DNA from: CAZADS01 sp964483985
Lineage (GTDB): Bacteria; Pseudomonadota; Alphaproteobacteria; Thalassobaculales; Thalassobaculaceae
NCBI GenBank assembly: GCA_964483985.1
Contig: CAZADS010000070.1
Location: forward strand, 1-62,803
Direction of reading: 5' to 3'
Length of the DNA stretch: 62,803 bases
The notes under the pieces are model-generated. The model saw only the letters and a program-made list of their open reading frames with translations. It searched no databases and was not told the origin of the DNA. Each line of letters starts with the position of its first letter. Positions within the stretch are counted from its first letter, which is position 1. The position numbers and the translations under genes were made by a program. Positions 54,916 to 62,803 of the stretch are shown here, one piece after another.

Positions 54916-56070
54916 ATGGCACTATCAGGAATTCGAGTTGTGGATTTAACTCGAATATTGGCCGGCCCATTCTGCACCCTACTATTGGCGGATATGGGTG
55001 CAGAGGTAATTAAAGTGGAAACCCCAAAAGGAGGTGATCCTGTTAGGGGACAAGGTGCTATAAAAGATGGATTGAGCTGGTATTTTGCGCAATTTAATCG
55101 GAATAAAAAATCCGTAGTGCTAGACCTTTACTCCGAGGATGGAAAATCTGATTTGGCCTTGCTTTTAGCTTCGGCTGACGTTCTCGTTGAAAATTATCGA
55201 CCAGGGGTTTTAGCTAAGATGGGTTTTACCGAAAAACGTTTGGAAGAAATTAATCCTCGCCTTATACGAGCCAGTGTGAATGGATATGGCTCGACTGGCC
55301 CATATGTTGATAGACCGTCATTTGATTTTATTGCCCAAGCTATGAGTGGATTTATGAGTGTAAATGGTTTGCCTAATCAAGACCCGATGCGGGCTGCCCC
55401 GCCTATTAGCGATCTCATAGCGGGCTTGTATTGTGCTTTCGGCATCGTAACAGCTTTACAGGCTCGATTGCGAACGGGAAAAGGGCAGGCCGTTGAATCG
55501 AGTTTAACAAACGGACTAATAAGTATGATGGCTTATTTGTCAGCAGAATTTTTTGCTACTGGCAGAATCCCTGCTCGGACAGGTAATAACCACCCTATAG
55601 TAGCTCCGTATGGCCTATTCAAAGCTAGCGATGGCACTGTCGCAGTAGCACCATCCACAGAAATTTTTGTTCAACGTTTTCTTACGGTCCTAGGCCTAGA
55701 AAAAATATTGGAGGACCCAAGATTTCGTTCAAATAATTATAGAATGGCTAATCGCGATGACTTATTGGAAATCATAAATAATGTAACAGAAAAAGAGACA
55801 GTAGATCATTGGATTAAAGTCATTAATGAAGCGGGTTGTCCTTGCGGCAGAACAATGGATTTGGCCGAAGTGTTTTCTGATCCACAAGTGTTATCTCAAG
55901 AAATGATGTTAGAGGTGGAGCATCCGGGTCATGGTGTAGTTAAGATGACGGGTTTTCCGGTTAAGATGTCGGAAACGCCGCCAAAAATTCGCCGCCCAGC
56001 GCCGGAATTAGGAGCTGATACCGATAAGATACTGCGGCCGCTTCGAAATCAAAAAAATGAAGCCATGTAA
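54916..56070 (+). CDS. CaiB/BaiF family CoA-transferase (module 2)
   Basis: Class III CoA-transferase, 384 aa: VVDLTRILAGPFCTLLLADMG start, GAEVIKVE, RPGVLAKMGF, and the catalytic Asp in APPISDLIAG. The pairing with an HMG-CoA lyase recalls succinyl-CoA:hydroxymethylglutarate/glutarate CoA-transferase (SUGCT-like), which would generate the lyase's substrate. AGGA lies 8 nt before the ATG. Converges on lepA. Confidence 0.92.
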   Translation: MALSGIRVVDLTRILAGPFCTLLLADMGAEVIKVETPKGGDPVRGQGAIKDGLSWYFAQFNRNKKSVVLDLYSEDGKSDLALLLASADVLVENYRPGVLAKMGFTEKRLEEINPRLIRASVNGYGSTGPYVDRPSFDFIAQAMSGFMSVNGLPNQDPMRAAPPISDLIAGLYCAFGIVTALQARLRTGKGQAVESSLTNGLISMMAYLSAEFFATGRIPARTGNNHPIVAPYGLFKASDGTVAVAPSTEIFVQRFLTVLGLEKILEDPRFRSNNYRMANRDDLLEIINNVTEKETVDHWIKVINEAGCPCGRTMDLAEVFSDPQVLSQEMMLEVEHPGHGVVKMTGFPVKMSETPPKIRRPAPELGADTDKILRPLRNQKNEAM

Positions 56071-56112
56071 AATGGCGGATAATACGAGATATTATATATA
56101 GAAATAGCTTGT

Positions 56113-57915
56113 TTAAGTATCTCCCATTTTCAGCGCTTCTATAAATGCTGATTGTGGAATCTCAACGCGACCAAACTGCCGCATTTTCTTTTTACCTTTT
56201 TTTTGTCTTTCCAAAAGCTTTCTTTTTCTAGTGATGTCCCCGCCGTAACATTTCGCGGTGACGTCCTTCCGCATAGCACTAATGGTTTCTCTTGCAATGA
56301 TTCGACCTCCGATAGCGGCTTGAATCGGAATTTTAAAAAGTTGTCTAGGTATTAGGCCTTTTAACCGAGAGCAGAGTTCGCGCCCACGTGGCTCTGCTTG
56401 AGATGCATGTACTATCATTGATAACGCGTCCACAGGCTCGGAGTTCACAAGCAAACTCATGCGTACTAAATCGCCTTCGACATATCCATCTATCTGATAA
56501 TCGAAACTGGCATATCCTCTAGAAATAGATTTCAGACGGTCGTAAAAATCAAAAACAACCTCGTTTAGTGGGAGCCTATAAACGGCCATAGCCCTGTTGC
56601 CGACATAGGTCAGCTCTATTTGTTCTCCTCTACGCTCGGTACAAAGAGATAGTATCGGTCCAAGATACTCGTCGGGGACAAATATAGTTGCCTTAATCCA
56701 CGGCTCTTCTATGCTAACAATTTTTATCGTCTCGGGCATGTCGGAGGGATTGTGAAGGCTTAGCGATTCCCCAGAATTCATGTTGACTTTGTATACTACG
56801 CTTGGTGCCGTTGTTATTAAATCTAAATCAAATTCACGCTCAAGCCGTTCTTGAATGATTTCTAAATGTAATAGGCCTAGGAAGCCGCAACGAAATCCGA
56901 AACCGAGGGCCGCCGACGTTTCCGCTTCAAATGAGAAGCTTGCATCATTGAGGCGCAATCTATCTAAACTCTCTCGAAGTTGCTCGTAATCGGCAGCGTC
57001 CACAGGGAAAAGCCCGCAAAAAACAACAGGAATACTTGGCTTAAAGCCAGGTAGTGGTGTGATTGTAGGTTTTCTGTCATCAGTAATAGTGTCGCCCACC
57101 TGCGTATCGGCCACGGTCTTGATAGCGGCTGTAACAAAACCCATTTGCCCTGGACCTAGTCCATCGGTCTCGGTTAATTTCGGTGTGAATGCTCCCACCC
57201 GATCCACATGATGAACAGCACCTGTCTGCATCATTCTTATTTTCATACCTTTTGTTAGTGTGCCATCATAAATACGAACTAATGTCATGACACCGAGATA
57301 TGGGTCATACCAAGAATCTACCAAGAGCGCTTTCAAAGGCGCAGATGGGTCCCCTTTTGGAGCGGGCAATCGTCCTACCAATGCCTCTAAGACTTCCAAA
57401 ATATTGACGCCAGTTTTGGCAGAAACTTCCACTGCATCAGAGGCATCAAGGCCAATAACTTCTTCAATTTGATTTCGGGTTCGGTCTGGTTCTGCAGCGG
57501 GGAGGTCAATTTTATTTAAAACAGGAATAATTTCGTGATCAGCATCAATAGCTTGATAGACGTTGGCAAGAGTTTGGGCTTCTACACCTTGACTAGCGTC
57601 TACTACTAGCAAGGATCCCTCGCAGGCTGATAAGGAGCGGCTAACCTCGTATGAAAAATCTACATGTCCAGGGGTGTCCATGAGATTTAATTCATAAAAT
57701 CTCCCGTCTTTTGCCTTGTAATTCAATCTAACAGCTTGGGCTTTAATTGTGATACCCCGTTCCCGTTCAATGTCCATAGAATCCAGGACTTGGTCCTTCA
57801 TCTCCCGTTCTGTTAAACCGCCACACACTTGAATTAATCGATCGGCAAGCGTGGATTTTCCGTGGTCGATATGAGCTATAATAGAGAAATTTCGAATCCG
57901 AGCTAGATTGGTCAT
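56113..57915 (-). CDS. lepA: Elongation factor 4 (LepA)
   Basis: Ribosome-associated GTPase that back-translocates stalled or mis-translocated ribosomes. From the ATG at 57915 it is 600 aa, the normal length. G motifs: AHIDHGKST, DTPGHVDF, NKIDLP; the C-terminal LepA domain ends in GKKKMRQFGRVEIPQ. Two in-frame TTGs just upstream (57921, 57918) are disfavoured by family length. Confidence 0.97.
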   Translation of the reverse strand: MTNLARIRNFSIIAHIDHGKSTLADRLIQVCGGLTEREMKDQVLDSMDIERERGITIKAQAVRLNYKAKDGRFYELNLMDTPGHVDFSYEVSRSLSACEGSLLVVDASQGVEAQTLANVYQAIDADHEIIPVLNKIDLPAAEPDRTRNQIEEVIGLDASDAVEVSAKTGVNILEVLEALVGRLPAPKGDPSAPLKALLVDSWYDPYLGVMTLVRIYDGTLTKGMKIRMMQTGAVHHVDRVGAFTPKLTETDGLGPGQMGFVTAAIKTVADTQVGDTITDDRKPTITPLPGFKPSIPVVFCGLFPVDAADYEQLRESLDRLRLNDASFSFEAETSAALGFGFRCGFLGLLHLEIIQERLEREFDLDLITTAPSVVYKVNMNSGESLSLHNPSDMPETIKIVSIEEPWIKATIFVPDEYLGPILSLCTERRGEQIELTYVGNRAMAVYRLPLNEVVFDFYDRLKSISRGYASFDYQIDGYVEGDLVRMSLLVNSEPVDALSMIVHASQAEPRGRELCSRLKGLIPRQLFKIPIQAAIGGRIIARETISAMRKDVTAKCYGGDITRKRKLLERQKKGKKKMRQFGRVEIPQSAFIEALKMGDT

Positions 57916-58010
57916 CAACAATGCCTAAGAGTCAAAGGATAACGCAGAAGATAAGCTTACGTCGCGAGTTTCGCAATGATAGACAACGCTTTTGAGGGAT
58001 TGTCCGCTAC

Positions 58011-58889
58011 TTATGAAATATTTTTATCTCGGAAAGGGTGGGCGGGATAAGTTCCCAGGATTCGTACCGCTCCTTTAGGGCAAAAAAAATGTAGCTCCTC
58101 TAAGGCCAGATTCATTAGTGGATCGTCCGGATGTCCATCGGCATCGACATAAAATTGTGCGGCTTCAAAGGATCCATCGATCATATAGGATTCAAGTTTC
58201 GTTAGGTTAATACCATTTGTGGCAAAGCCACCTAAAGCCTTATAAAGTGCCGCTGGGACGCTACGAACCCGGAAAACGATGGTGGTAACACTCCGCCCGT
58301 TTTTCAACGGTGGAATAAGTGATTCTCTCCCCATGATTAGCATTCTAGTGGTATTATGTGCAGCGTCTTCCACATTTTCTCGAAGAATTTCCAAGCCATA
58401 CATTTCAGCCGCCAGTCTAGGACCGATAGCTGCGATAGTAGGGTCGCCACGGTCAGCTACATCTTTAGCTGCCCCCGCTGTGTCTGGGTGCTGAACTGCC
58501 TTGACATCAAGTTCTCGAATGAGTTGCCTTGATTGTCCTAAGGCATGAACGTGGCTGTGGATTTCTTTCAACTTCGATATTTGGGCTCCTTTAACTCCCA
58601 ACAGCATTGCGTTGATTCTCTGAAAATGCTCACCAATAATAAACAATCCCGATTCGGGCAGCAGATGGTGTATATCTGCCACGCGGCCGGCGACAGAGTT
58701 TTCGACAGGCACCATTGCACATAAGGCATGTTTTTCTTGAACGGCGGCTAACATTTCTTCAAAACTGTGGCAAGGTAGTACGTCCAAATTAGGATGCGCA
58801 GTTAAGCATGCCATATGGGAATTCGCGCCAAGTTCGCCTTGGAAAGCGATAGTTTTTTCTGGATCAGTCACAAAATCAACCAAATTCAT
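58011..58889 (-). CDS. pheA: Prephenate dehydratase
   Basis: Converts prephenate to phenylpyruvate in phenylalanine synthesis; 292 aa, monofunctional (no chorismate mutase). IAFQGELGANSH marks the N-terminus, NTTRMLIMGR the catalytic Thr-Arg segment (usually TRF), and the C-terminal ACT domain contains GINLTKLESYMIDG, the phenylalanine feedback site. Its ATG overlaps the kdsB stop by 4 nt, a kdsB-pheA order known in alphaproteobacteria. Confidence 0.96.
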   Translation of the reverse strand: MNLVDFVTDPEKTIAFQGELGANSHMACLTAHPNLDVLPCHSFEEMLAAVQEKHALCAMVPVENSVAGRVADIHHLLPESGLFIIGEHFQRINAMLLGVKGAQISKLKEIHSHVHALGQSRQLIRELDVKAVQHPDTAGAAKDVADRGDPTIAAIGPRLAAEMYGLEILRENVEDAAHNTTRMLIMGRESLIPPLKNGRSVTTIVFRVRSVPAALYKALGGFATNGINLTKLESYMIDGSFEAAQFYVDADGHPDDPLMNLALEELHFFCPKGAVRILGTYPAHPFRDKNIS

Positions 58890-59629
58890 AGTTTCAAAAG
58901 ATAACGGGCACGTTTTAAATCTGCAGGAGTATCAACACCGAACGGAATTGTGTCAACGCGAGCTACGTCAATTCGCATTCCATTTTCTAGCGCACGTAAT
59001 TGTTCCAAGTTTTCTTGTTTCTCTAAAAGCGATTGAGGGAGTGAAACAAATCGTTCTAGCGCGTGTCGCCGAAATGCATAAATTCCAATATGATGAAATA
59101 ATGGGCCAATTCCGTTGGGAGCAGTTGAACGAGTAAAATACAGTCCACGTCCTCGAAAGCCATCTGGTTCCCAGGCGACCACGGCTTTTACCACTGACGG
59201 ATTGGTTTTTTCTGCCTCTTGCCTAATTTCCGATGCCACTGTTCCTATATGTACCTCAGCGCGATCTAATAATTGATAAGCAGCAATTACAGTGTGCTTC
59301 TCTAATATAGGTAAATCCCCCTGGATGTTAATTACAGCGTCATGTTTACCATAAGGATCGATTTGTTTTAAACCGGCAAAAATACGATCAGATCCTGAAG
59401 GAATAGCTGGGTCTGTTAATACGGCTTCGCCTCCAGCTTGCCGAACGATGTCCATAATTCTTCTGTCGCCGCAAACTACTACCACGCGTTCGATGCCTGA
59501 TTCCAATGCACGATCTAATACGTGGATTATCATTGGTTTGCCATTGATGTCAGCAAGAGGTTTATTGGGGAGTCTGGTTGCCTCCATCCGGGCAGGTATC
59601 AAGACAATAGGATTTTTGGGTTTGGTCAT
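58886..59629 (-). CDS. kdsB: 3-deoxy-manno-octulosonate cytidylyltransferase
   Basis: Activates Kdo to CMP-Kdo for lipopolysaccharide core synthesis; 247 aa, normal length. IPARMEATRLPNKPL, INIQGDLP and the PFGVDTPADL C-terminal motif are diagnostic. Shows that the organism makes Kdo-containing LPS. Translationally coupled to pheA; divergent from the cytochrome c gene. Confidence 0.97.
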   Translation of the reverse strand: MTKPKNPIVLIPARMEATRLPNKPLADINGKPMIIHVLDRALESGIERVVVVCGDRRIMDIVRQAGGEAVLTDPAIPSGSDRIFAGLKQIDPYGKHDAVINIQGDLPILEKHTVIAAYQLLDRAEVHIGTVASEIRQEAEKTNPSVVKAVVAWEPDGFRGRGLYFTRSTAPNGIGPLFHHIGIYAFRRHALERFVSLPQSLLEKQENLEQLRALENGMRIDVARVDTIPFGVDTPADLKRARYLLKL

Positions 59630-59847
59630 TTTCTTAACCTACGGTTGCTGTACGGGTATTGCGGCGATATGCCGCGCGGTCCAACGTGTCAAGTGTTTGC
59701 GTTAGTCTATTAATAATTCGTTATCCGCGGTAACAAGGGTAATATATTTCGTCCTTCCACATTATTGGACATGCGTGACAGGAAGCGCTAGATTATAACA
59801 CGCCTTTCTTTTGGGCTCTGAAAGCTATGGTTTAACGAGGATTAGGT

Positions 59848-60429
59848 ATGGCATCGCTGGAGATGAACAAAGTTGCTGCGGGAGTGCTGTGTGCTGGTCT
59901 ATTAGCTATTGCGGCGGGCACAATTGCCGATTTTCTCGTACACCCTGTATCGCTTGAAAAAAATGTTTATATTATCGATACATCGGCGGTTGCTAGTTCC
60001 ACGGATTCGACTAAGCCAAAAGGCCCGATTCTTGAACCTGTGATGGCTTTACTTGCTTCGGCGGATGCCGCCAAAGGCCAGAAAATTTTCAAAAAATGCG
60101 CTGCATGCCATACCACTGATAATGGTGGTAAGTCGAAAGTGGGCCCCAATCTTTTTGGCGTGGTTAACTCGAAAAAGGGCAGCAAAGATGGGTTTTCGTA
60201 CTCGGCGGCATTACTTGGTTTTGAAGGAGCACCAAACTGGGATTATGGATCATTAAATGCCTTTCTAGCAAAACCTAAAGCCTATATGCCTGGCACTAAA
60301 ATGAGTTTTGCTGGTTTGAAAAAAGTTAATGATCGGGCAGCAATGATTGCTTATCTGAGAACGTTGGCGGATCAACCAGTGCCCTTTCCTACGCCCGATG
60401 AAATAGCTAAAGAAACATCTGGCGAGTAA
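59848..60429 (+). CDS. Membrane-anchored cytochrome c (CycM-like)
   Basis: Class I cytochrome c of 193 aa with an uncleaved-looking N-terminal membrane helix (residues 8-30), a flexible linker, the heme motif CAACH (C84, C87, H88) and the axial Met in MPGTKMSF. Domain matches the c2/c550 type; CycM-type anchored cytochromes carry electrons from bc1 to the terminal oxidase in alphaproteobacteria. GAGG lies 8 nt before the ATG. Located divergently from kdsB-pheA, as in other alphaproteobacteria. Confidence 0.95.
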   Translation: MASLEMNKVAAGVLCAGLLAIAAGTIADFLVHPVSLEKNVYIIDTSAVASSTDSTKPKGPILEPVMALLASADAAKGQKIFKKCAACHTTDNGGKSKVGPNLFGVVNSKKGSKDGFSYSAALLGFEGAPNWDYGSLNAFLAKPKAYMPGTKMSFAGLKKVNDRAAMIAYLRTLADQPVPFPTPDEIAKETSGE

Positions 60430-60465
60430 TACGATAAAAATTTTGGTGTCTCGAGATACGCGCTT

Positions 60466-61245
60466 ATGAATAGTTCGACGTTGGAATTTGGGGCTTTTGC
60501 TGAATCTCTGGTTGATGCAAGCGGCAAGACCATTATGGCGTTTTGGCGTAAAAAACTTGATATTTTCGATAAGGTAGATGAAAGCCCAGTCACGGTAGCC
60601 GATCGGACCGCTGAGTTGCTTATACGCCAAATGATAGAACGTGAGTATCCTGATCATGGTATTGCGGGAGAGGAATTTGGTCAGGTGCGTATGGACGCGG
60701 AATATATATGGTCGATAGATCCGGTGGATGGAACCAAAGCTTTTATTAGTGGGTCCCCATTATTTGGAACGTTGATTGCGTTATTGCAAAACGGCGTTCC
60801 TATTTTGGGTATTGTGGACATTCCTGCCATGAAAGAACGCTGGATCGGTGGTCGAGGCATCCAAACCACTTTGAACAAAAAATTAGTACAAACGAGAACG
60901 GGAATTAAACTCCAAGATGCAACTTCTGGTTCAACGAGTCCTTCGAATTTCGTGGGGCGGGACGCAGAGCTACTTTCACGAGTGCACGAGCGTCTCAAAC
61001 TTCCGATTTATGGGCATGATTGTTACCTTTACGGGTTGTTGGCACTTGGGACTATTGACCTTGTAATAGAAGCAGGGGTGTCTGATTATGATTATCTAGC
61101 GCCGTCAGCAATAGTTGATGCTGCAGGGGGTATTATGACTGGTTGGGAAGGAGAGCCACTAGGCTTAGGAACAACGGATCGAGTGGTTGCTGCGGGAGAC
61201 GAAAAGTTACACGCAGAAGTGATCGAGCTGTTGAATGGCGATTAA
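60466..61245 (+). CDS. hisN: Inositol-monophosphatase-family phosphatase, probable histidinol-phosphatase
   Basis: Li+-sensitive metal phosphatase family, 259 aa. GEEFG, WSIDPVDGTKAFISG (metal-binding Asp residues) and SDYDYLAPSAIVDAAGG are present. The DPVDGTKAF.SG.P.FGTLIAL pattern and YDYLA form fit HisN-type histidinol-phosphate phosphatase better than SuhB or CysQ. It lies 36 nt after the cytochrome c gene. No other his gene is nearby, so the name is an informed family call. Confidence 0.85.
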   Translation: MNSSTLEFGAFAESLVDASGKTIMAFWRKKLDIFDKVDESPVTVADRTAELLIRQMIEREYPDHGIAGEEFGQVRMDAEYIWSIDPVDGTKAFISGSPLFGTLIALLQNGVPILGIVDIPAMKERWIGGRGIQTTLNKKLVQTRTGIKLQDATSGSTSPSNFVGRDAELLSRVHERLKLPIYGHDCYLYGLLALGTIDLVIEAGVSDYDYLAPSAIVDAAGGIMTGWEGEPLGLGTTDRVVAAGDEKLHAEVIELLNGD

Positions 61246-61365
61246 ACGACTTGGAAACAAAACGGCAAGAAATCTATTTTTCGAAGGTTTATAAATAATA
61301 CTACAATCGATGACTTGTGTTAGATTTTTTAGCACTATAAAAAAAGATGTGTTGGACAATAATTG

Positions 61366-62803
61366 ATGATTTTCCACAGACTGGTTTTCCTTTTTATTTT
61401 TTCCTTTACTATATTTAATTTGGTATGCTCGTTCAGTTATGCTTTAGAGCGAGTGCAGGCTTTCGCCATGCATGGTTCGCCAAAATATGGTCCAGACTTC
61501 ACTCATTTCGATTATGTTAATCCGACGGCTCCAAAAGGAGGGATTGTAGTCAATGAAGCGACTGGGACTTACGACAGTTTTAATTCTTTTATCTTAAAGG
61601 GCGTTTCGGCTGCTGGCTTAAATCTCATTTACGATTCTCTGATGGTAAACTCGGCCGACGAAGCCTTCACTAATTATAGTCTCATCGCTCAAACAGCAGA
61701 AATCCCAGAAGATCGATCTTGGGTTTCGTTTAATCTAAACCCCGATGCTGTTTGGCATGATGGGAAACCAATTACACCAGAGGATGTTATTTGGACCTTT
61801 AACGTGCTTACAACAAAAGGCCACCCGTTTTACAGAGCGTATTATCGTGACGTCAGAAGTGTCGAAAAAACGGGACCGCGGCAAGTAACATTTAGATTTC
61901 CAGGAAGTTTAAATCGAGAGTTGCCCTTGATTTTGGGACAAATCAAGGTTTTGCCTAAACATTACTGGATGGATCGCGATTTTAGCAAAACCAGTTTGGA
62001 ACCCCCATTGGGTAGTGGAGCGTATAAAATCAATTCTTTTGAAGCGGGCCGTTCGGTAGCTTACAAGCGTGTTACAGACTACTGGGGTAAAGATTTACCA
62101 GTTAATAAAGGCCAGTCAAATTTCGATGAAATTCGATTCCAATATTATCGTGATAGAGATGTAGCGACGGAGGCTTTTAAAAGTGGGTCCTTTGACTTGC
62201 GGGCAGAAAACATGGCCAAACGTTGGGCTACTTCTTACAATTTCCCCGCCATTGAGGATGGCAAGGTCATTAAATTATTAATCCCCCATGAGCGACCGAC
62301 CGGTATGCAGGGGTTTATTTTTAATATTAGAAAACCCTTTTTTAAGGACAAGAAAGTTAGGAAGGCCATCTCATTTGCCTGGGATTTTGAGTGGACTAAC
62401 AAAACCATTATGTATGGAGCGTACACTCGCACGAATAGCTATTTTTCTAATTCAGAGCTTTCTTCTGAAAGTGGACTGCCAAATGGGGAAGAGCTTAAAA
62501 TATTGGAGCAGTTTCGTGAACGTGTACCAAAAGAAATCTTCTCGAAAATTTATAAAGCCCCTGCTACAGATGGATCGGGAAATATCCGAAACAACCTAAG
62601 AACAGCATTGGGATTGTTGCGAGAAGCGGGTTGGCAAGTTAAAGAAGGCAAGTTAATTAACTCAAATGGCGAAGCGTTTGCATTTGAACTTTTGCTTGCA
62701 CAACCATCCATGGAAAAATTAGCGTTACCCTTTAAGCAGAATTTGAGTCGGTTGGGCATAAACATGTCGGTTAGAACTGTCGATGTAGCGCAATACCAAC
62801 ATA
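61366..62803 (+). CDS. YejA-like ABC substrate-binding protein, 3' end beyond window
   Basis: Open frame from ATG 61366 to the window edge (479 codons, no stop). A signal peptide (hydrophobic residues 6-22, SYA end) is followed by QAFAMHGSPKYGPDFTHFDY, characteristic of YejA, the microcin C/oligopeptide binding protein; family 5 motifs VWHDGKPITPEDVIWTF and VRKAISFAWDFEW follow. Family length is about 600 aa, so some 120 residues are missing. yejBEF would be expected next. Only a weak ribosome site precedes the ATG. Confidence 0.93.
   Translation, partial: MIFHRLVFLFIFSFTIFNLVCSFSYALERVQAFAMHGSPKYGPDFTHFDYVNPTAPKGGIVVNEATGTYDSFNSFILKGVSAAGLNLIYDSLMVNSADEAFTNYSLIAQTAEIPEDRSWVSFNLNPDAVWHDGKPITPEDVIWTFNVLTTKGHPFYRAYYRDVRSVEKTGPRQVTFRFPGSLNRELPLILGQIKVLPKHYWMDRDFSKTSLEPPLGSGAYKINSFEAGRSVAYKRVTDYWGKDLPVNKGQSNFDEIRFQYYRDRDVATEAFKSGSFDLRAENMAKRWATSYNFPAIEDGKVIKLLIPHERPTGMQGFIFNIRKPFFKDKKVRKAISFAWDFEWTNKTIMYGAYTRTNSYFSNSELSSESGLPNGEELKILEQFRERVPKEIFSKIYKAPATDGSGNIRNNLRTALGLLREAGWQVKEGKLINSNGEAFAFELLLAQPSMEKLALPFKQNLSRLGINMSVRTVDVAQYQH

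Noticed and set aside
1..62803. CRISPR array, defence island, prophage or insertion sequence
   Set aside because: No regularly spaced repeats, Cas, restriction, toxin-antitoxin, integrase or transposase sequences were recognised.

Overview
The window looks like chromosomal DNA of a marine or otherwise free-living alphaproteobacterium, probably Rhodospirillales-like. It is moderately AT-rich, densely packed, uses TTG and GTG starts often, and shows no transposase, integrase or phage gene. The placement rests on gene order known from Alphaproteobacteria: uvrC-pgsA followed by moaD-moaE, def-fmt, and a membrane-anchored cytochrome c divergent from kdsB-pheA. The species cannot be named from sequence reading alone.

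Layout. 0-2.5 kb: two short-chain dehydrogenases (SDRs) and an MhpD-like hydratase. 2.5-17 kb is a mostly housekeeping block: uvrB, a radical SAM protein, a CaxA-type cation exchanger, a folM-like/folB pair, a long AT-rich gap with DnaA-box-like sites, then uvrC-pgsA-mobB-moeA-moaD-moaE (excision repair, phosphatidylglycerol synthesis, molybdenum cofactor), def-fmt (N-formyl-methionine handling) and rmuC. 17-56 kb is a catabolic region: an AbrB-type membrane protein with MmgE/PrpD, MaoC hydratase and acyl-CoA dehydrogenase; an isopenicillin-N-synthase-like oxygenase divergent from hydantoinase/oxoprolinase A and B; an SDR, a luciferase-like monooxygenase, a beta-hydroxyacid dehydrogenase and a first HMG-CoA-lyase-like/CaiB pair; methyltransferase, cupin, GST, SDR, CmcJ-like and TauD-like oxygenases; tRNA-Pro(CGG); a glycolate/D-2-hydroxyacid dehydrogenase - PhyH oxygenase - serine-glyoxylate aminotransferase operon; a split dipeptide-family ABC transporter around an exported intradiol dioxygenase and a metallo-beta-lactamase-fold hydrolase; then a haloacid-dehalogenase-like protein, two SMP-30 proteins and a second HMG-CoA-lyase/CaiB pair. 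56-62.8 kb returns to core genes (lepA, kdsB-pheA, cytochrome c, hisN-like phosphatase) and ends inside a YejA-like binding protein gene that runs off the window.

How it fits together. The catabolic region looks like a set of small cassettes for carboxylic acids. Substrates are imported (ABC system), oxidised or ring-opened (four unrelated Fe(II)/2OG-type oxygenases, an intradiol dioxygenase, lactonases), activated by CaiB CoA-transferases and cleaved by HMG-CoA-lyase-type enzymes. No DNA-binding transcription regulator is recognisable anywhere in the window, which is unusual for so many catabolic genes. I found no defence system, CRISPR array or mobile element. The most unusual observations are the paired but catalytically divergent lyase/CoA-transferase modules, the glyoxylate operon with an embedded PhyH oxygenase, the AT-rich DnaA-box gap, and two strong hairpins at transporter and HAD genes.
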